A stretch of DNA of 64,000 nt from Palsa-744 sp963734815 (lineage in GTDB: Bacteria; Actinomycetota; Thermoleophilia; Solirubrobacterales; Solirubrobacteraceae): assembly GCA_963734815.1 (NCBI GenBank), contig CAVTIH010000002.1:620001-684000 (forward strand), in the 5' to 3' direction. Shown piece after piece: positions 8,256 to 16,546 of this stretch (positions within the stretch are counted from its first letter, which is position 1; every line of letters starts with the position of its first letter). The translations under genes were made by a program, and so were the position numbers. A model generated the notes under the pieces. The model did not search any database. It saw only the letters and a program-made list of their open reading frames with translations, and was not told the origin of the DNA.

Positions 8256-9230
8256 GTGGCAGATCGAACCCTTGTCAAGGTCCTGTCGATCGACGGCGGC
8301 GGGATCCGCGGGATCATCCCGGCGATGGTGCTCGCCGAGATCGAGCGCCAGACGAAACGACCTGCATGTGAGCTGTTCGACCTGATCGCCGGCACATCCG
8401 CGGGGGGCATCGTCGCGCTCGGAGTGACAGCGCCCGGACAGGACGGCGGGCCGCTCCACAGCGCGGAAGAGCTCGCCGACTTCTTTCGCACGGACGGGCC
8501 GGAGATCTTCTCGCGCTCGCTGCTGCGCACGATCGAGACGGTCGACGGCCTGATTGAGGAGAAGTATTCCGCGAGCGGCTTGGAAGCGGCGCTGCAGCGC
8601 AATCTGGGGGCAGCGCTTCTCTCCGAGGCGCTGTGCGATGTCCTGATCACCTCCTACGACATCCAGAGTCACGAACCGTTCTTCTTCAAGAGCCACCAGG
8701 CCAAGGAAGGCCCGGAGCGCGACTACCCGATGCGCGTGGTCGCGCGCGCCACCTCCGCTGCCCCTACATACTTCGAGCCCGAGCATGCCATCCCCGCTGT
8801 GGTCGGTCTCGACGAACCGGGCGACTATGCACTCGTTGACGGCGGCACATTCGCCAACAACCCCGCCATGTGCGCGTATGCGGAGGCGATGCGCGACCAC
8901 CCGGATGCCGACATCCTGGTGGTCTCACTCGGCACAGGCCGCCTCACCGAGTCGATCCCGTTCAAGCAGGCGGAGCATTGGGGTCTGCTGGAGTGGGCGC
9001 GACCACTGCTCGGCGTGATCATGGACGGCACGAGCGCGGCAATCGACTACCAGCTCGACCAACTGCTCGAACGCAACGTGCGCCACTTCCGCTTTCAGAC
9101 AGTGCTCGAAGGCGTGAGTGACAGCCTCGACGATGCGAACCCCGCCAACATCGAAGGGCTGGCTGGGCTCGCCAAGACTCTGATCAAAGACAGCGCCGCG
9201 CAGATCGCCGCGGTGTGCGAGCTGCTGTGA
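8256..9230 (+). CDS. Patatin-like phospholipase
   Basis: Serine lipid acyl hydrolase with a Ser-Asp dyad. The 324-residue product starts at GTG (8256) and shows the oxyanion loop DGGGIRG (13-19), the nucleophile elbow GTSAGG with Ser48, and the catalytic Asp195 in VDGGTFANNP. No signal peptide or membrane segment is seen, so it is probably cytosolic. It resembles the short bacterial patatins, some of which (CapV type) act as effectors, but no nucleotide cyclase or other partner gene lies nearby, so a housekeeping lipase is the simpler reading. It stands alone, 133 bp after metH and convergent with the next gene. Confidence 0.88.
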   Translation: MADRTLVKVLSIDGGGIRGIIPAMVLAEIERQTKRPACELFDLIAGTSAGGIVALGVTAPGQDGGPLHSAEELADFFRTDGPEIFSRSLLRTIETVDGLIEEKYSASGLEAALQRNLGAALLSEALCDVLITSYDIQSHEPFFFKSHQAKEGPERDYPMRVVARATSAAPTYFEPEHAIPAVVGLDEPGDYALVDGGTFANNPAMCAYAEAMRDHPDADILVVSLGTGRLTESIPFKQAEHWGLLEWARPLLGVIMDGTSAAIDYQLDQLLERNVRHFRFQTVLEGVSDSLDDANPANIEGLAGLAKTLIKDSAAQIAAVCELL

Positions 9231-9261
9231 CGGTGGTGGTGGTGTCCACTAGTGGGAGGGG

Positions 9262-11640
9262 CTACGCCTGCGAGGTGACCTTCCCGCCCCCCGGCAGCGG
9301 CGGCAGGCGGACCGGGGTGGCGTGCAGCGTGCGCAGGCGGACCTCCTTCCAGGAGAGGCCCTCCTTGACGAGCGCGGGCATGCCCATAATCACCGCGGCG
9401 GCCACCTCGACCGCCTGCAGAATGATCCCGTAGGCGACCGCGTCGGGGGTCGAGACGTGATAGGCGCCAGCGAGCACCGCGACGCAGGCAGCCTGGAAGA
9501 TGCCGACGTTGGCGGGGGTGGCGGGCACCGCGGCGGTGACGTTGACGGCGAACAGCACGCCAGCGGCGCCGGCGATCCCGACGCGGTGGTCGAGGCCGAG
9601 CGCCATCAACAACAGCCAGCAGGAGGCGCACTGCAGCGCCCAGGCCGAGAGCTGCACCGTCGTGGCCACGGCCGCGCGGCGCGGCTGGCGGAAGATACGC
9701 AGGCCCTCGCGCACGCGCAGCAGCGAGCGGCGCAGCCCGAGCACCAGCGAGTGCAGCCGCGCGTAGCGCGAGATCGCGGAGCGGGGCAGCAGCACGGGGG
9801 TGAGCAGCACCAGCAGCAGCGCCGCCACCGGCACCAGCGCGGCGGCGGCCAGCGCCCCGTCGTGGCCGTGCAGGAGCGGCACGCCGGAGAGCATCGCGGC
9901 CGCGAGCAACGCCAGCGCAAGCAGGTTGAGCAGCGTCTGCGACACCATCGTGCCGAGCACCACCGGCAGCGTCTCGCGCGGGCGCCCGAGGCGGCGCGCG
10001 ACGATCAGCGCACGCGAGGGCTCGCCCAGGCGGGCGGGCAGCGTGGCGGACATCAAGACGCCGATGAACGTCCCCTGCAGCGCGTCGCGCCGCCGTGCCG
10101 GACGCCAGGTCGGGGCGGCCCTGAGAATCGCGTACCAGGCGAGACCGCGGACAACCATCGAGAGGCACATCAGGCCGAGTCCGGCCGCGATCAGACCAGG
10201 GCTGGAGGCCACGAGGCTGGCAAGCACGCGCCCGACGCCGATCCGCGAGAGCGCGGTCAGTGCCAGCGCCAGACCCACAAGCGAGACCATGGCGAGCGCG
10301 CCGCGGCGGGCGACACGCAGCGCGCGGCGCGCCGGCGGCAGCGCCAACGCCGGCTCGGGGCTGGGCAGACGCTCGGCGGACACGCGCGGCAGCAGGTCGG
10401 CCGGCGAGAGACCGCGGCGCACGGCGAAGCGCCCCGTGCGAGTAGGTGCGCGTCCGACGGCAAGCGCCTGCTCGTAGATATCGAGCACCTCGGCGGCCAC
10501 ACGCGGCCAAGCGAAGCGCTCGGCGCGCTCGCGGGCAGCTGCTGCCAGCTGAGTGCGGCGCCCGGGGTCAAGCGCCAGCAGGCGCAGGGCCTCGGCGAGC
10601 GCCTGCGGGTCGCCGCGCGCGGTGAGCAGTCCATCGCGGCCGTCGCGCACGACGTCGCGGTAGCCGGCGATGTCCGACGCCACAACCGGCGTGCCGGCGG
10701 CGAACGCCTCGGTGAGCACCATCCCAAAGCTCTCGCCGCCGAGCGACGGTGCACAGAGCACGTCGGCGCGCCGCAACTGCTCGGCCTTCTGCTCGTCGGT
10801 GACCTTCCCCAACGCGTGCACGTCGCGGTCGTCGAGCAGCAGTGGGGCGACCTCCTCGGGCCCGGCGCCCACCAGCGTGAGCGTGGCGGGCACGTGCTCC
10901 CGCAACGCCTCGAACGCGCGCAGCAGGACGGGCAGACCCTTGCGCTCGACGGCTTGGCCGATGAACAGGATGCGCAGCGACGCGGGCCTCCCTTCCCCAT
11001 CCACCCCGCTCCGTTGCTCGCGGTCGGCATCCAGCCGCGCCTCCCCACCCCAACCCGCACGCTCGGCGGGGTCGAGGCGCACCCCGTTGGGCACGATCCG
11101 GTAGCGCCCGCCGAAGAAGCGCCGCGCGGTCCAGGCGGCCGCCTCAGAGACGGCAATCCGCGCGTGCAGGCGGTTCATCCGCCGCCGGGCGCCGAGCGCC
11201 AGCCCGATCCCATTGGTGAAGGCGTTTTCGGAGAAGCTGTGGAAGGTGCCCACCAGCGGGAGGTCGCCGGCGCAGCTGGCCGCATACCAGCCGACCAGGG
11301 GCACCACCGGCTCGTGGACGTGCACGAGGTCGTAACCCCCGCCGCGCAGCTCCCGCGTCAGGGCAAGCAGCGAATCGACCGTGGCGGCGAGGTTGGAGAC
11401 GGCGCCGTTGGCGGAGAACCCGGTGCTGCGCCCGAGTGGCACGACGCGCTCTGGCAGCTCCATCGGCTGAGGGCGCGCGCCGCGGTGCATCGCTCGGGCC
11501 AGCGCGTCGTCGGGATCGAAAGGCGCGAGGATGCGCGTTTCGTGGCCGCTCGCGTCGAACTCGTCGGCGAGCGCCTCGATGTGGCGGGTGACTCCCCCCG
11601 GGTAGGTCCACGAGTAGGGCGAGACGAGCGCGATCCGCAC
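9262..11640 (-). CDS. Fusion of PimA-like GT4 glycosyltransferase and LPG-flippase-like membrane domain
   Basis: 792 residues from a GTG start. Residues 1 to about 395 are a GT-B family 4 glycosyltransferase (SPYSWTYPGGVTRHIEALA; VHVHEP; AVSEAAAW; VPNGVRLD; the EX7E-type region SFGMVLTEAFAAGTPVV), closest in feel to phosphatidylinositol mannosyltransferase. After a Pro/Ala/Arg-rich linker (about 400-455), residues about 460-775 form repeated hydrophobic helices of the UPF0104/lysylphosphatidylglycerol synthase-TM type (RLGEPSRALIVARRL; AVPATPANVGIFQAA). The two activities are usually separate proteins; here one chain could glycosylate and translocate a lipid. A small low-complexity insert lies at about residues 205-222. 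Confidence 0.85.
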   Translation of the reverse strand: MRIALVSPYSWTYPGGVTRHIEALADEFDASGHETRILAPFDPDDALARAMHRGARPQPMELPERVVPLGRSTGFSANGAVSNLAATVDSLLALTRELRGGGYDLVHVHEPVVPLVGWYAASCAGDLPLVGTFHSFSENAFTNGIGLALGARRRMNRLHARIAVSEAAAWTARRFFGGRYRIVPNGVRLDPAERAGWGGEARLDADREQRSGVDGEGRPASLRILFIGQAVERKGLPVLLRAFEALREHVPATLTLVGAGPEEVAPLLLDDRDVHALGKVTDEQKAEQLRRADVLCAPSLGGESFGMVLTEAFAAGTPVVASDIAGYRDVVRDGRDGLLTARGDPQALAEALRLLALDPGRRTQLAAAARERAERFAWPRVAAEVLDIYEQALAVGRAPTRTGRFAVRRGLSPADLLPRVSAERLPSPEPALALPPARRALRVARRGALAMVSLVGLALALTALSRIGVGRVLASLVASSPGLIAAGLGLMCLSMVVRGLAWYAILRAAPTWRPARRRDALQGTFIGVLMSATLPARLGEPSRALIVARRLGRPRETLPVVLGTMVSQTLLNLLALALLAAAMLSGVPLLHGHDGALAAAALVPVAALLLVLLTPVLLPRSAISRYARLHSLVLGLRRSLLRVREGLRIFRQPRRAAVATTVQLSAWALQCASCWLLLMALGLDHRVGIAGAAGVLFAVNVTAAVPATPANVGIFQAACVAVLAGAYHVSTPDAVAYGIILQAVEVAAAVIMGMPALVKEGLSWKEVRLRTLHATPVRLPPLPGGGKVTSQA

Positions 11641-11750
11641 GGCCCCAACTCTAGCCCCTCCGCCCCCCGCACCGCTCGCGCACGCAAGCCCGATGACGTC
11701 CGGGACGCCCCGCGAGCAGGCAAGGCCGGCGTGCTTGTAGCCTGTGGAGT

Positions 11751-12449
11751 GTGAGCGCGCGCCACTTCGTCAAGTACACCTTCCTGAAGCTGGACCCCGA
11801 GTGGCGGCGCCTGGACGCCGAGCGGCGCGCCGAAGACAAGCGCGAGTTCGCCGCCGCGTGCGAGGACTTCGCCGACGGGCACTTGTTGCAGAGCTTCTCG
11901 CTGGTGGGCACGCGGGGGGACGCGGAGCTGCTGCTGATCTCCGAGGCGGAGAACCTCGATCGCATCCACGAGTTCCACGTGGTGCTGTTGCAGAGCGGGT
12001 TGATGAAGTGGGCGCACACGCCCTACTCGTTCCTGGGAATGCGCAAGAGCTCGGAGTACTCCGAGGACGAGCGCGCCGCCCCGCGCGCCTTCCGCGGCAA
12101 GTACGTGTTCGTGTACCCGTTTGTCAAGTCGCGAGAGTGGTATGGCCTCCCAGCGCAGGAGCGCTGGCGGATCATGCAGGGACACATCGCCGTGGGACGG
12201 GAATACCCGGGCGTGGACAACCACACGACCTACTCTTTCGGCCTCGACGACCAGGAGTTCGTGGTCGCGTTCGACACCGACGACGTCGGCACGTTCCTCG
12301 ACCTCGTGCAGCGCCTGCGCACGACTGAGGCCTCGCGCTACACCGTGAGGGACACGCCGAGCTTCACCTGCCTCGCCGCCTCGCTCGGCCGCGCGCTGAA
12401 CGCGCTCGATGGCGAGCCGGTGGCACTCGAGGCGTTGCCTTCTGCCTAA
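11751..12449 (+). CDS. hemQ: Coproheme decarboxylase / chlorite-dismutase family protein (HemQ)
   Basis: Last step of the coproporphyrin-dependent heme pathway of Gram-positive bacteria: oxidative decarboxylation of Fe-coproporphyrin III to heme b. The 232-residue product from GTG 11751 has the typical length. It carries the motif YVFVYPFVKSREWY, with the tyrosine that forms the radical, and VDNHTTYSFGLDDQEFVVAF, with the proximal heme histidine. The Arg of respiratory chlorite dismutases is not apparent in the expected place, so HemQ is the better call. It is divergent from the glycosyltransferase fusion (110 bp apart) and overlaps the start chosen for the downstream glycosylase. Confidence 0.88.
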   Translation: MSARHFVKYTFLKLDPEWRRLDAERRAEDKREFAAACEDFADGHLLQSFSLVGTRGDAELLLISEAENLDRIHEFHVVLLQSGLMKWAHTPYSFLGMRKSSEYSEDERAAPRAFRGKYVFVYPFVKSREWYGLPAQERWRIMQGHIAVGREYPGVDNHTTYSFGLDDQEFVVAFDTDDVGTFLDLVQRLRTTEASRYTVRDTPSFTCLAASLGRALNALDGEPVALEALPSA

Positions 12450-13059
12450 GGGCCTCACCCACTTGCGCCGCGCCGATCCGGTGCTGGCGGGCGTGATCGA
12501 GGCGGTTGGCGCCAACAAGCTCGGGGATGCCCGCGCCGGGCGCCCCGACGACCACTACGGGGCGCTGGTGCGCGCGATCGTCGGCCAGCAGCTCTCCACC
12601 AAGGCGGCGCGCTCGATCTACCTACGCCTCACCGAACGCTTCGATGGCAACACGCCCACACCCGAGCAGGTGCTGGCGGACGATCCCGAAGAGCTGCGCG
12701 CCGCGGCGGGGCTGTCGCGCGCGAAGGTGGGCTACCTGCGCTCGCTGGCAGAACACGTGCTGTCGGGCGAACTGGAGTTGGAGCGCCTCGACGAGCTGGA
12801 GGACGAGCAGGTGGAAGCCGAGTTGGTGGCGGTCAAGGGCCTTGGCGTCTGGACGGCGCACATGTTCTTGATGTTCCACCTACAGCGCCCCGACGTGCTT
12901 CCGGTCGGCGACCTCGGCATCCGCCGCGCGATCGAGCGCGCCTATGGGCTGGACGCCCTCCCCGACGCTCCCGAGATGGAACGGATCGCCGAGCCGTGGC
13001 GCCCGCACCGCACCCTTGCCTGCCGCTATCTGTGGCGCTCGCTGGACAACGAGCCGTAG
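12409..13059 (+). CDS. DNA-3-methyladenine glycosylase II-like (HhH-GPD, AlkA family)
   Basis: Base-excision repair glycosylase for alkylated purines. The domain reads IVGQQLSTKAARSIY (about 57-71), the helix-hairpin-helix VKGLGVWTAHMFLMF (about 140-155) and the catalytic-Asp region LPVGDLGIRRAI. There are no C-terminal FeS cysteines, which argues against EndoIII/MutY. The ATG at 12409 overlaps hemQ by 41 bp; the first 18 residues look non-homologous, so a TTG at 12463 just after the hemQ stop may be the real start. The tight spacing suggests co-transcription with hemQ. Confidence 0.85.
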   Translation: MASRWHSRRCLLPKGLTHLRRADPVLAGVIEAVGANKLGDARAGRPDDHYGALVRAIVGQQLSTKAARSIYLRLTERFDGNTPTPEQVLADDPEELRAAAGLSRAKVGYLRSLAEHVLSGELELERLDELEDEQVEAELVAVKGLGVWTAHMFLMFHLQRPDVLPVGDLGIRRAIERAYGLDALPDAPEMERIAEPWRPHRTLACRYLWRSLDNEP

Positions 13060-13071
13060 CAGCGATGCAGG

Positions 13072-14229
13072 TCAGCTCTCGTTGAGCGAGATCCACAGAG
13101 CCAGAAACGGCTCGGCGATGCGGTACTTCCCGCGCGCGACGCGCTCGACCAGCTCGGCTGCCACCAGCGCGTCGAGCGCCGTCTGCACGCTTGCCGCCGA
13201 CGCCAGCCTGTGCCGCCGCCGATAGTCGCTGCTGAGCGGCCTCCCGGGCTCGACCATAAGCGCCTGCAGCACGCGACGCTGCCCTGCCGACGCACGCGAC
13301 CACAGCAGACTGAAGTGCGTGTGCTCGGAACGCAGCGTCGCACTGAGAGCGCGCCCCAAGCGCTCCTGGCCGGCAACCTTGCCGAGGGGAGTTTGCTCCC
13401 ACAGGAAGTAGAGCAGCTCCTGAGTCGCGTAAGGATGGCCACCGGTGGCTTCCAGCACCTCCGCGCAGGTCACGTCTTCGATCGTCTTGCCCGTCCGCTC
13501 GAAGCGCTCGCGGGCGTAATCTTCGAAGGGCTCACGGGGAATCGAGCCAAGCTCACACTGCTTTGCGCTGCGCCAGAAGGGCTCGTGCTCGTCGTTGAAG
13601 ATCCGCTCGATCATATGGCGCGCGCTGCCGAGATAGATGTGCGCAACCTCCGGCTGCTCCTGGAAAACCGAGCGCATCAGCTTCAGCAGCCCCCTGTCGA
13701 TCTCGACGACCTCCTGGAACTCGTCCAATACGAGCGCAACCCGGCGATCGCGGTCGGCGGCGAGGCGGCCGGGCAGCGCGAGCAGTCCTTCAAGTGTCGC
13801 ATCGAGATCCTCGCGCGCGGCGCGCGCGTCGAAGCTGAACGACAGCGAGCCGTCCTCGGGATCGATCGTCGCGGTCGGCGCGATCCGCAGGCCCGCGAAC
13901 ATACGCAGACGCTCGCGCGCGCGGAACAGCGGCGAGGCGATCTCCTCGTAGATCGTCTGTGCGAGCTTCTCGGCGAGCTTCTCCTTGGTAGGGGTGCGCA
14001 TCAGGTCGACCTGTGCGACCAGCACGCCGTCGCCGACCAGCTGCTGGGCGACGCGCCAGATCAGCGAAGACTTGCCGTAGCGCCGCGGCGCGAAGAGGAC
14101 CACGTCTTGCCCATTGCGGACGTCGCCCACCAGCTCGCGGAGCTCGTCTTCGCGATCGGTGAACGCCTCGTCGAGCGCCAGCGCACCGAAGCGAAACGGA
14201 TTGACGGGAGCGCTCGAACCGCGTGCCAC
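13072..14229 (-). CDS. STAND/AAA-type ATPase with winged-helix C-terminus
   Basis: ATP-binding protein of the archaeal-type (MNS-like) STAND group. With the GTG at 14229 as start it has 385 residues: FTDREDEL entry motif, Walker A APRRYGKS (47-54), Walker B VALVLDEFQEV, a sensor region GHPYATQELLYFLWE, and a C-terminal winged helix (SVQTALDALVAAELVERVARGKYRI). An upstream in-frame start would overlap the erpA gene and give an Ala/Arg-rich non-homologous leader, so I reject it. A near-consensus promoter sits so close that the mRNA would be leaderless (separate entry). Function unknown; such ATPases often behave as mobile or defence-related genes. A related ATPase is at 34609. Confidence 0.82.
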   Translation of the reverse strand: MARGSSAPVNPFRFGALALDEAFTDREDELRELVGDVRNGQDVVLFAPRRYGKSSLIWRVAQQLVGDGVLVAQVDLMRTPTKEKLAEKLAQTIYEEIASPLFRARERLRMFAGLRIAPTATIDPEDGSLSFSFDARAAREDLDATLEGLLALPGRLAADRDRRVALVLDEFQEVVEIDRGLLKLMRSVFQEQPEVAHIYLGSARHMIERIFNDEHEPFWRSAKQCELGSIPREPFEDYARERFERTGKTIEDVTCAEVLEATGGHPYATQELLYFLWEQTPLGKVAGQERLGRALSATLRSEHTHFSLLWSRASAGQRRVLQALMVEPGRPLSSDYRRRHRLASAASVQTALDALVAAELVERVARGKYRIAEPFLALWISLNES

Positions 14230-14235
14230 CCGACA

Positions 14236-14264
14236 ATTATGCCTTACAAGATAATCTTTGTCAA
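14236..14264 (-). promoter_or_regulatory. Strong promoter for a leaderless ATPase transcript
   Basis: Reading leftward, TTGACA (14264-14259), 17 bp, CATAAT (14241-14236), then six bases and the GTG start at 14229. The predicted transcription start falls on the start codon. The surrounding 14236-14300 is unusually AT-rich and repeats GATTATCTTG. Confidence 0.75.
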
Positions 14265-14305
14265 GATGATTTACTTCATCTCGATCAAGATAATCCCAAA
14301 GGGCA

Positions 14306-14659
14306 TCAAACGGCGGAGACCTGCTCCTCCTCGGCCACCCTGAACGAGGAGCCGCAGCCGCAGGCGGCGACCACGTTGGGGTTGTTGACCTTGAAGCCGG
14401 CGCCCTGGAGGCTCTCCTCGTAGTCGATCTCCGAGCCGTACACGTACTGGAGGCTGGGGCGGTCAACCAGCAGCTTCAGCCCGTGGCTCTCGAACACAGC
14501 GTCGTTCTCGCGCTGCTCGTCGAAGGCGAGTTGGTACTGGAAGCCCGAGCAGCCGCCGCCGCGCACCCCCACGCGCAGCCCCGCGAGCGCCACGTCGGCG
14601 CTCTGGGCGGCGAGGAACTCACGCACCTTGTCGGCTCCCTTGTCGGTAAAGGCGACCAT
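14306..14659 (-). CDS. Iron-sulfur cluster insertion protein (ErpA/HesB/IscA family)
   Basis: A-type carrier that passes Fe-S clusters to apo-enzymes. The 117-residue protein has all three conserved cysteines: GVRGGGCSGFQYQ (about residue 37) and the C-terminal pair in AACGCGSSF (about 99 and 101). Length and motif spacing match ErpA. It is divergent from bolA and grx4, two more iron-handling proteins, and the shared 110-bp intergenic region carries promoter-like boxes on both strands (TATACT at 14675-14670 for this gene). Exact subfamily (ErpA versus IscA) is not decided by sequence alone. Confidence 0.9.
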   Translation of the reverse strand: MVAFTDKGADKVREFLAAQSADVALAGLRVGVRGGGCSGFQYQLAFDEQRENDAVFESHGLKLLVDRPSLQYVYGSEIDYEESLQGAGFKVNNPNVVAACGCGSSFRVAEEEQVSAV

Positions 14660-14694
14660 CGCTATCCAAAGTATAGCGCTGGCTTGCGGGCGGC

Positions 14695-14756
14695 TATCCT
14701 CTAAAAACCAAGAGGGTGGCGCAGTCGGCTGAAGGCCGACGAGCCGAGCCCCTCTT
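14695..14756 (+). promoter_or_regulatory. Promoter and structured leader of the bolA-grx4 operon
   Basis: A -10-like TATCCT (14695-14700) is followed by a fold that begins at the likely start of the RNA. The outer stem is AAGAGGG (14710-14716) with CCCTCTT (14750-14756); the inner hairpin is GTCGGC (14724-14729) with GCCGAC (14735-14740) around TGAAG. The bolA ATG is 12 nt downstream. No -35 box is obvious. Confidence 0.5.
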
Positions 14757-14768
14757 CTCTTTCATTCC

Positions 14769-14987
14769 ATGCCCACCACCGAGGAAATCAAGCAGCGCAT
14801 CGAGGCGGCGATCCCGGGCGCCCGCGCGCAGGTCAGCGGCGGCAACGATCACTTCAAGGCCACTGTCACCGCCGCGGCGTTCGCGGGCCACACCCGCATC
14901 GAGCAGCACCGCCTCGTCTACGCGGTTTTCGGCGAGGAGCTCGGCGGGGAGATCCATGCGCTGTCGCTGAAGACCCAAGTCGACTGA
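14769..14987 (+). CDS. BolA family protein
   Basis: Small regulatory or Fe-S trafficking protein that forms a [2Fe-2S] heterodimer with monothiol glutaredoxins. The 72 residues match short BolA/IbaG proteins: IKQRIEAAIPGA, the central HFKATVTAAAFAG (with the conserved His), and IEQHRLVYAVFGEEL with a second conserved His, then GGEIHALSLKT. It lies 27 bp upstream of the Grx4 gene, the canonical partner, which strongly supports the assignment. Confidence 0.92.
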   Translation: MPTTEEIKQRIEAAIPGARAQVSGGNDHFKATVTAAAFAGHTRIEQHRLVYAVFGEELGGEIHALSLKTQVD

Positions 14988-15014
14988 CCCCCACCCGAGA
15001 ACCAGGAGCCTTCC

Positions 15015-15392
15015 ATGCCGGCACACCAGCCGCTTCCCATGATCGACAACGATCTCGAAACCCACGCCCCACCCGCGGAGAGTGGGCCCAGCCCGATTCG
15101 CGAGGCGATCGAGCAGGCGATCACGGAGAATCGCGTGATCCTCTTCATGAAGGGCACTCCCGACGCTCCCGCATGTGGCTTCTCGCGCCGCACCGTTGCC
15201 GCGCTGCAGGCGCTCGATGCGCCGTTCGCGGCGGTCGACGTGCTGCCCGATCCCCGCATCCGCCAGGAGCTTTCGGCGATCTCCAACTGGCCCACGATCC
15301 CTCAGCTGTTCGTCGGGGGCGAGCTGATTGGGGGCTGCGACATCGTCAGCGAGATGTTCGAGTCCGGCGAGCTTGCGGACGCGCTGAAGTAA
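15015..15392 (+). CDS. Monothiol glutaredoxin (Grx4/GrxD type)
   Basis: Binds and transfers [2Fe-2S] clusters with BolA. The 125-residue protein has a disordered first 30 residues, then KGTPDAPACGFSRRTV with the CGFS active site (about residue 55), the WPTIPQLFVGGELIGGCDI segment that binds glutathione, and a C-terminal helix. A shorter start at the internal ATG (MIDNDLE, residue 9) is possible. It is in one unit with bolA and sits opposite erpA, making a compact Fe-S assembly locus. Confidence 0.94.
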   Translation: MPAHQPLPMIDNDLETHAPPAESGPSPIREAIEQAITENRVILFMKGTPDAPACGFSRRTVAALQALDAPFAAVDVLPDPRIRQELSAISNWPTIPQLFVGGELIGGCDIVSEMFESGELADALK

Positions 15393-15447
15393 AGAGAGAA
15401 AGAGATCGCGAGGGGCGCACGTCCCGTTGCGGTAGGGTGCCGACCCC

Positions 15448-16311
15448 ATGCCTCCGATAGCGATCGTCACCGACAGCACCCAGTACCTGCCGCGCGCGCT
15501 GGTGCAGAACGAAGGCATCCACCAGGTGAGCCTGTACGCGGGGTGGGGCAATGACAAACAGCGCGAGTCGGAGCTCGAGAGCTTCGACGCCTTCTATGAG
15601 CAACTGCGCTCCAATCCCGATCTGCCCACCACCTCCCAGCCTTCGATCGGAGACTTCCTCGCGGTGTGGGAGCCGCTGCTGGAGGCGGGGCAGGACATCG
15701 TCTCGGTGCACCTCTCGGGGGGCATCTCCGGCACCTGCGAGGCGGCCCGCCAGGCCCGCGGACTGCTCGCCGAGCGCGGTATGGGCGAGCGCGTGGAGGT
15801 GATTGACGGGGAGACGGCCTGCGGCGGGCTCGGCCTGCTCGTGCTCGCGGGCGTTGCGGCGGCGCGCGGTGGCGCCGACAAGGAGGGCGTGATCGCCCGC
15901 ATCCGCGAGACACGGGCGGCGCTGAAAATGTGGTTTTGCATAGACACCCTGGAGTACCTGCGCCGCGGCGGGCGCGTCGGTAAGGCACAGGCATGGCTGG
16001 GAGGCACGCTGCGGATCAAGCCGATCCTCACGCTGGGCTACGAAATTACGCCCGTCGAGCGGGTGCGCACCGCCGGCAGGGCGTTCGAGCGGATGGTGCA
16101 GTACATGCACGAACTGCGCGAGGCCGGCTCGGATGCATGGGTGGTGCAACACATCCAGGCCACCGACCAAGCCCAGCGGCTGATCGACCACGGACGCGAG
16201 ATCTACGGCTCCGAGCCGCTGTTCGTCTCCGAGGTCGGCCCCGTGATCGGCACCTACGTGGGCCCGGGCCTCGTGGGGGTCGGCGGGATCCCCCGCACGC
16301 TGCTGGCCTGA
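15448..16311 (+). CDS. DegV family fatty-acid-binding protein
   Basis: DegV/FakB proteins hold a fatty acid for phosphorylation by FakA or serve in lipid sensing. The 287 residues carry IVTDSTQYLP at the N-terminus, TTSQPSIGDF, VHLSGGISGTCEAA, IDTLEYLRRGGRVGKA and a C-terminal GPVIGTYVGPG, the standard DegV motif series. No fakA kinase gene is in the window, so the partner is unknown. It follows grx4 by 55 bp and may share its transcript. Confidence 0.92.
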   Translation: MPPIAIVTDSTQYLPRALVQNEGIHQVSLYAGWGNDKQRESELESFDAFYEQLRSNPDLPTTSQPSIGDFLAVWEPLLEAGQDIVSVHLSGGISGTCEAARQARGLLAERGMGERVEVIDGETACGGLGLLVLAGVAAARGGADKEGVIARIRETRAALKMWFCIDTLEYLRRGGRVGKAQAWLGGTLRIKPILTLGYEITPVERVRTAGRAFERMVQYMHELREAGSDAWVVQHIQATDQAQRLIDHGREIYGSEPLFVSEVGPVIGTYVGPGLVGVGGIPRTLLA

Positions 16312-16546
16312 GGGCCTGGTCGGCGCGTCGGCCAGACCGCCCCAACGCGCTGCCGGCCTGAGGAATTTCGAGGGGCGTGGTGGAGATGTCTTCTTTTTAA
16401 GCCCCCACCACTTCACAAAATGAAGGGTTGGGGTCCGAAAAGTACATACACAACCCCGACCCGACCTCGCCACACTCGGACGCCCCGGTCCGCCGGACGG
16501 CACTCGCCCGCGCCCGGACCCGGACCCGGACCCGGACCCTGAAGCT
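16312..16546. other. Intergenic repeats after degV
   Basis: No gene seen. It contains a short direct repeat of the degV 3' end (CTGGCCTGAGG near 16305 and CCGGCCTGAGG near 16352), the inverted fourth copy of the T-rich repeat (16408-16433) and a hexamer array CCCGGA x4 plus CCC (16513-16539). Confidence 0.7.
16408..16433 (-). repeat. Solitary inverted copy of the 893-1029 repeat
   Basis: CTTCACAAAATGAAG with the flanking CCA and GGGTT is the reverse complement of the unit found three times at 893-1029, with one change. Sequence beyond the core (GGTGGGGG, GACATCTC) is also partly shared. Confidence 0.88.

Noticed and set aside
8256..9230. CBASS-type phospholipase effector
   Set aside because: The patatin motifs fit, but no cyclic-nucleotide synthase or accessory gene is adjacent, so a defence role is not supported.
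9322..11754. 810-codon plus-strand frame
   Set aside because: Shadow of the GT4-flippase gene; Gln/Arg/His composition with no motif.
14710..14756. tRNA gene
   Set aside because: The outer and inner stems superficially suggest a cloverleaf, but at 47 nt it is too short and lacks anticodon and T-arm sequences.
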